From the NCBI GenBank assembly GCA_022497145.1, contig MU385856.1:186001-250000 (forward strand): a DNA stretch of 64,000 bases. Direction: 5' to 3'. Both the position numbers and the translations under genes were made by a program. Origin of the DNA: Rostrohypoxylon terebratum. Taxonomy: Eukaryota; Ascomycota; Sordariomycetes; Xylariales; Hypoxylaceae. Below, one piece after another: positions 58,513 through 64,000 of the stretch. The number at the start of each line of letters is the position of its first letter. Within the stretch, counting starts at the first letter, position 1. The notes beneath the pieces were generated by a model. That model saw only the letters and a program-made list of their open reading frames with translations. It was not told where the DNA came from and did not search any database.

Positions 58513-60705
58513 GGCCTAGATCATGTAAGCATTTGTTTCGGTCAATCGTTTTTCGAAGGGAGAGATGATCGATGCAGGGAGCTCCGCCGGTAAGTGGATT
58601 CATTACTAACCATTGTCGCGTGTTAATTCCTAGGACCTCGGACCGTGTTACAGATTTTATCGATAACGAGTAAACAAGACGGAGAGAAATTGCTTCTTAT
58701 TAATTTGTGTGATGTTTATGATAGTCGGTAAAGAGACGCCACCTTCGTAATTGAGCTTGAATTTGATGTTTAGTGTGTCGCGAAAGAGAACGTCAGATTC
58801 GTATCGTATCGAATTCCAGGATGGTCTAGGCGCGACCTTCTGTATCGCACAAGTCGATGCATCGCTGGATTAGTGGATTAGTTCGCACAAAACCGTTGCG
58901 GAGCAACCGTATTAAACCCACTTCCTCGATTTGATATGATGATGTCACTAAAGATTCTCACGTGCACGAACCCATGAATTTCAGAAAAGTCGAACACACG
59001 ACGTAAGTAGAAATATAATATTTCGAATAAATTTGTAAAAGTTTCCAATTTCGACAACTTCTAAGCATTCACATTTTGAGAGTAAGACTTTTTATCATGA
59101 TGTGGTGAGAACATTGATTTTCGAAAATAGGTGCAAAGATGGGGGCCGCAGTCTTCCCCTAGAATTATTGCTGTAAGGCTGGTGGTATGTCTCAGTTTGA
59201 TCATCGCGATCGAAATTCTGGTTGCTGTCTCTAGTCTTCTCTGGCTATAGTATATAGCAGGGGTAACTTTGATTTGTCTAGCATCTTGGTTTGGTAATGG
59301 ATGTATTTAGGAAAATTGAGAGAACTCTAGAAACGTCAGCTTTAATAGAGCAGCCATTCAAGTCAGTGTACCTTTCCGATCTAAAGCCACTCGGATAGCG
59401 CTTCGACAAAGTCCATAGGTTTCGCTGAAGTCAGCCATAAGAGTGGCTGCCATTTTGTGAATCAATACCGCAACCTCAGTAACTGGGGCGTAAACTAGGC
59501 TGACATCACGAATCCGTATTGCAGTAATATATGAAATCCTAGGCGTTTCCCCTTCGAACAAGATGGCGTTTTTCCACCCTAAAAAGGGAATCCGACAGAT
59601 CGAAACGAAGACATAAAGTTGTTTAAGAGAAGTAATTGCACGGATAATCCTTGACATCCGTGGCTTCAGATAAGGTTCGCGGCAAGCTTGTGGCTTGCGC
59701 CATGTGTTGAACAGGAAGCGGTTTATCATACCATTGATGTCGTACAGACAGAACAGACTGCCCGGTGGTCGGATGAACTGTCGGTAAACTACTACGACCC
59801 GCTTCATGGCTTCTCTTTGGTCGATCGGGGTGCGATGATTGGATTGGATTTGGTAGCTGCTGTGGCAGAACTAGTCGCAACAAGGGAGGTGGGGTTTGAA
59901 AGGGAAAGACTTTCAGACTTTCAGAGACTGAGAGGCGCTAAGAGAACACTAAAAGGGTTAACCCCCAGCATCCTATGCCCCTAAATAGCGCCTTAAAGCC
60001 TGTAGCCGAGCTAAATCATTGGCTGTACGACGAGAAACAGGGGTCTTCTGACCAAGGGTCTAAATTTGATACGAAACTCTCCTTCTCTTTCGCTTCGCTA
60101 CACTCGGTACCTTTTTTCTCCCCCAATCTTGAAAGTTGAACACTCCGAGGTCCCCCCCCCCCTTGCTCAGGGTGAAGTACCGCCTTTTGAGTTCAAAGTT
60201 CAAACAACACCGAAGAGACGAATGTGTAGCAGATCATGTCTCGGCCATTGATTTCTCTTACTCCAACTTTTCACATCCGATTGCCGTCGGCGTTGGCCCT
60301 GTGTGTCTTCTGGTTCGATCTTTGATCTTGCTGGGTGGTACTTCGTACGCTATCTTGGTCTATCTACCTAGGTCCTAGTATCGCGACATCGCAAAATAGT
60401 GTACAGTCTAGACGAGCGACTGCGCAACCCCTGAACTGCGCATGGCACAGCAGCGTTGATCGAATCCCGCGAATCCCCCCGCCACGACCGGACCACCAGT
60501 CGCGATCCATCCTGATTTAACGTACCATATTCTTGAATTCCGGCGCAGTAAGAGAGGATACATATCTCCGTGATACATACTTCCATTACCAGCCAAGGAG
60601 CTCCGGCTTTGAGGATCTGCGCTTAATCACTGTCCCGAACAGTCCCACCACGGCGGACCAGTCAACCGCGCGACGATCATACCAGACCCGAGTCGTTGGT
60701 TGCGA
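58513..60705. other. 2.2-kb intergenic stretch, divergent
   Basis: Contains the promoter of the EF-hand gene on the left and of the Afi1/MesA-like gene on the right. A C-tract lies at about 60152-60163 and a CCTAGG word at 60366-60379. The frames at 59358-59883 are not supported by any motif. Confidence 0.55.
60366..60379. repeat. Palindromic word ACCTAGGTCCTAGT
   Basis: A one-base variant of the dispersed CCTAGG palindrome seen at 5553, 10368 and 10548. Confidence 0.65.
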
Positions 60706-63303
60706 ATGGTATCGGTCCAAATGGCGTTCCCCTACTTGTCTCGAACAAATACTAGCCAATCCCTTTCTAATGGCACAAGCGGCAATCACCGCGCGTCTCT
60801 CACGTCCTTCTTATCTTCGCGATCCCCCTCGCAGATGTCTCATACCTCGCGACCTCCACGATCTCCACAACCGCCCATCATGAACAACGATCGTACGTCA
60901 GATCCTAGCTCTAAGTCCAAGGCTTCGTCGCTGGCGAGTCAAACAGCAGCGTCTTCTTCGCAACATTCCTCTCTGGAGGCGCCGAGACGACATAATCCCA
61001 ATGGCCAATCCCCAAGAAAATTGCGCTCGCAGTACCCACGCGACTCAGAAAATCATGTGGAGTATATTTTGGTCGCATCTTTCGATATTGATCGAGGCCC
61101 TGTAATGGAACATCAATTTCCGGTCGCAATCACCGGGGATGAGCATATGTTAGCTGAACTCATGTTACCGGATCAAGTTCATTCGCGTAATCAAGATTGG
61201 ACCATTTTCTTCCTTCATAAGGACACAAGTCAAGAGGAGGATGAAGAATTGCAGAAAGAGAAAGAAGAAAGGCGACGGCGCAGGAAGCGACGAAGAGATA
61301 AGGCTGCTGGCATAATCAACGAGGACGACGAAACAATCGATGACGAAGGCGACGACGATGAAGATGACGATGACTGGGATGACGACTCTTCAACAGATTC
61401 GGAACCCGAGGGCGGAGAAGGTCCCCCGCTAATCTACGTCCTCAACTTAGTCTATACGAGGCACGACAAAACGGTGAAAAGAGGTGCCATAGTCAAAGCA
61501 ATGGCTATATGTACAAGACACCCCTTCTTGCACATTTATAAGGTTAGTTGTATTGACCTGAGTATCCTTTTTCTGTATTCCTAACTGTCACAGCCTCTCC
61601 TACTACTGGCGCTTGAGGAATACTATAAGTCTCCTGTCCCAGAGACATTATCTATGCTCTATGATGCTGTCAACAATATGGACCTTTCTTTAATGCCAAA
61701 GCTCAGCTTGCTCGAAAGGCATCTCTTGCAGGCCAGCAATAACCAGGACCTCTTCGTCGAGAAATTTGAACGAATGATACAGAGACGAATAACCGAGGAC
61801 AAGAGCGAGGGGCTTGGCGAACCGTTTGACGCGAGCAAAAGTCCTCCGAAGCTACAAGGCATTTCTCGAGGAGGGACGAAAGCTCATCTTGAAGGCCAAT
61901 CTGCTTACTCAGTCCCGCGAGATACGCACGAATTCGAGAGCAAGGTCATGTACAAGGGTATACCAATCCCTGTCAAGATCCCGACGGCAATTATGCCGGA
62001 GACAGTTGGGGATTTCTCTCTCATCAAATTAATCCAAACATTTTCGGAACCGCACGCAAAGTCGGTACAACATTTTTCGATACATACGCACTTAACTACA
62101 AACGGGCCAGGAACCCATCCTATAATAGTACTTGCTAATGCTCTTCTGACCCAGAAGAGGGTAATTTTCCTTGGGCATACCATGCCCTCGGGCGAGGTTG
62201 CGGAGGCCGTCTTGGCGGCGTGTGCTCTAGCCTCGGGTGGCGTTTTACGAGGATTCTCTAGGCACGCATTCCCATACACAGATCTAACCAAGGTCGACGA
62301 CCTCTTGAAGGTTCCCGGCTTCATCGCCGGAGTAACAAATCCAACTTTTGAATTGCACCCCGAGTGGTGGGATCTACTATGTGACCTCCAGACCGGACGG
62401 ATGAAGATCAGTGAGAAGATCGAGCAAGCGCCGATCACGGAAGGACTCGTATATTTCCAGCAGCAGAACCCATCATTTGCGAACACGCTCAGCGGTTCAT
62501 CCAGTGGGAATGCTGACTATACCGGAGATGTAGTGTTCATGAACGATATCCTTAAAAGCATAACAGCGAGGCGTGGCGAACGGGTCATCCGGGCGAAGTG
62601 GCGGGATTGGGTTGTCAGATTCACCCGTATAGCCGCCGCATTCGAAGAGACGGTGTATGGAGCTAGTGCCTTGTACATCGGGAATGACGAGTTCGAGACG
62701 CTCACAGGAGGACACGGATACGTCTGGGCAGACGAGAACGCCAAGCAGAAGGAGCTTGCTGGCAATGTGTGTCGTATTGAAGGCTGGAGAAATACTAGAA
62801 GTTATTACAGCTATATTCAGGTAAGGAACAATCTCGCCTGCAATAACATGCTTCAACAACTAACAGATTCCTTTAAGGACCTTGCCCAGTTATACACTAT
62901 CCGACCTTTGAAGGGGCTAGACCTGCATCACATGCACGACCGCCTTCGGTCCCAACGTCTAAGCCCGACACAAAGTCGGGAAATCTACTTAGCATTCTCT
63001 AAGTACGTTCACTCGTACGACGAGATATGCTTGCTACTATCTGTAGCACCCGAGTCCCACGCAGGACTTTTCTACATAGCCCTCGGGTTATTCCACAAGG
63101 ACCGCGACGTAAGGATAAAGACGTCGGAACTAATCGAGCGCATCAGCGATCACGAAGCTGGTCAGCATTGGTGGAAGGGGATGAGCCGTTTCGAGAAGCT
63201 TGCGTTCCATCGCATACGGCGAGAGGTAGAAGCCGAGACGAAGAGCAAACTCGAGAAGGAGGGCTTCACTCCCGAAGCTGAAGCTGAGAAGAGGAACAGC
63301 TAG
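60706..63303 (+). CDS. AFI1: Afi1/MesA-like DENN-domain polarity protein
   Basis: At least two exons, 60706-61542 and 61594-63303. Two in-frame start ATGs exist, at 60706 and 60721 ([10 protein letters not shown]). A Ser-rich N-terminus is followed by the Afi1/MesA motif [26 protein letters not shown] and [22 protein letters not shown] highly basic run ([16 protein letters not shown]) then an acidic run ([16 protein letters not shown]) interrupt the first DENN module. The core DENN region follows: [47 protein letters not shown], and [38 protein letters not shown]. In yeast, Afi1 binds Arf3 at the cell cortex; MesA maintains polarity in Aspergillus hyphae. Bases 62821-62877 could be an in-frame 57-nt intron (GTAAGG..TTTAAG). 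Confidence 0.87.
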
Positions 63304-63748
63304 AGGAAAGATGACGAAGCACATGAAGAGTAGGAAGGTCCAGACCTAACTAACGGCAAGGCCGGGGGTGGCTGATGTCCTTTGTTTTTCTGAAGATATC
63401 CGTGACTTCACACTTCAACTGTTGATATATACCACGTACGTAATTACATAAGACATTCTGTGTGTTCTTCATGCATCATTCATAACGTTGATCCTTTTTT
63501 TTTTTTACGACTTCGTATCGAACACTTTATAAGTGATACACTATACCTATGTGCCAGGCCCTTGCTAATTTTCCATCTCGATCTTAACCATAATTTCAGT
63601 TGCGAGATATGTATACCTGCGTCTTTTTTATCCTCAATCGCCGGTGAGTTAAGTGCCCACTTTACAATAGGAGTCAAGACAGTCCACAATCGTAAGTTGA
63701 GCTATCAGAGCTCTCAGTAGACGAAAAGCTGCCTTCGCCTAGGCATCT
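63304..63748. other. Intergenic between convergent genes
   Basis: 3' flanks of the Afi1/MesA-like gene and the S-formylglutathione hydrolase, with a T-tract at about 63496-63507. Nothing else seen. Confidence 0.6.
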
Positions 63749-64000
63749 CTAAGCGAACAGGTATTTGGCAGCGTGGTCAACGTGGTCGCCGGCAAAAGTT
63801 GACATGAAGAAGTAGGAGTGGTCGTAGTCCTACGACGAAGTTAGCCATCATGAATAAAACACCTCTAACGCCTAAGAGAGAGAGAGAGAAAGAAGAGAGA
63901 GAGAGATACTCACAGGCTGGTACCTCAACTCCAACCCCGTAACACCCGCCTCCTTAACCGCCTTCTCGAAATTCTCCGGCAGCAATTGGCCCGCCTTGTA
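63749..64000 (-). CDS. S-formylglutathione hydrolase, 3' end (partial)
   Basis: Two exons are visible on the minus strand: one entering from the right edge down to 63914, and the last at 63829-63749. The protein reads YKAGQLLPENFEKAVKEAGV, then TGLELRYQP, then after an 84-nt intron DYDHSYFFMSTFAGDHVDHA and AKYLFA. This is the conserved C-terminus of esterase D/S-formylglutathione hydrolase, with the catalytic His in DHSYFF. The enzyme completes formaldehyde detoxification by hydrolysing S-formylglutathione to formate. The intron carries a (CT)n polypyrimidine tract. The start and the catalytic Ser lie beyond the window. Confidence 0.9.
63875..63906. repeat. GA-rich microsatellite in intron
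   Basis: A run of GA dinucleotides with two interruptions, inside the last intron of the S-formylglutathione hydrolase gene; on the coding strand it is (CT)n. Confidence 0.85.

Overview
The window is nuclear DNA of a filamentous ascomycete, most likely a Sordariomycete. The evidence is short introns (about 45-90 nt) with GT..AG ends and TACTAAT-like branch points, together with fungal-type genes such as a DUF4045/gelsolin protein, an Afi1/MesA DENN protein, Pex8, Pfs2, Sec63 and a DUF1264 protein. Class or order cannot be proven from sequence alone. Genes lie on both strands with 0.3-3.5 kb between them, and there is no operon-like organisation. Exon coordinates are my own manual splice calls; for every multi-exon gene with listed exons the summed coding length is a multiple of three. 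The exceptions are the DUF2235 gene, which has one unresolved junction, and the partial gene at the right edge.

Layout. 0.5-7.1 kb: a DUF4045/gelsolin-like protein and the Arl2 GTPase, both on the minus strand. 7.3-20.5 kb: an accessory-looking stretch with a 156-bp foldback element, a DUF2235 hydrolase, an APH-type kinase-like gene, a carotenoid/stilbene-type oxygenase next to a SnoaL-like gene, a decayed M28 aminopeptidase, and a DUF1264 (oil-body-associated type) protein. 21.4-35 kb: core genes, namely DENND11/LCHN-like, Sec63, isoprenylcysteine methyltransferase, a small four-helix membrane protein, Pex8 and a ZIP metal transporter. 35-38.5 kb: a gene-poor gap. 38.5-54.5 kb: a multi-pass membrane protein, an EndoG/Nuc1 nuclease, the Pfs2 polyadenylation factor, a DGAT1-type acyltransferase, an MFS transporter and a TPR-DnaJ co-chaperone. 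57.5-64 kb: an EF-hand light-chain-like protein, an Afi1/MesA-like DENN protein and the 3' end of S-formylglutathione hydrolase.

Functional themes are mostly housekeeping: ER translocation, prenyl-protein maturation, peroxisome import, mRNA 3'-end formation, triacylglycerol synthesis and polarity. The accessory stretch is the most unusual part. It holds an aminopeptidase locus with an in-frame stop plus two substituted active-site positions, a possible two-gene oxidative-cleavage/SnoaL unit, and a near-perfect foldback element. A palindromic ACCTAGG(A/T)CCTAGGT word recurs in intergenic DNA throughout. I saw no tRNA, rRNA, CRISPR array or intact autonomous transposon.
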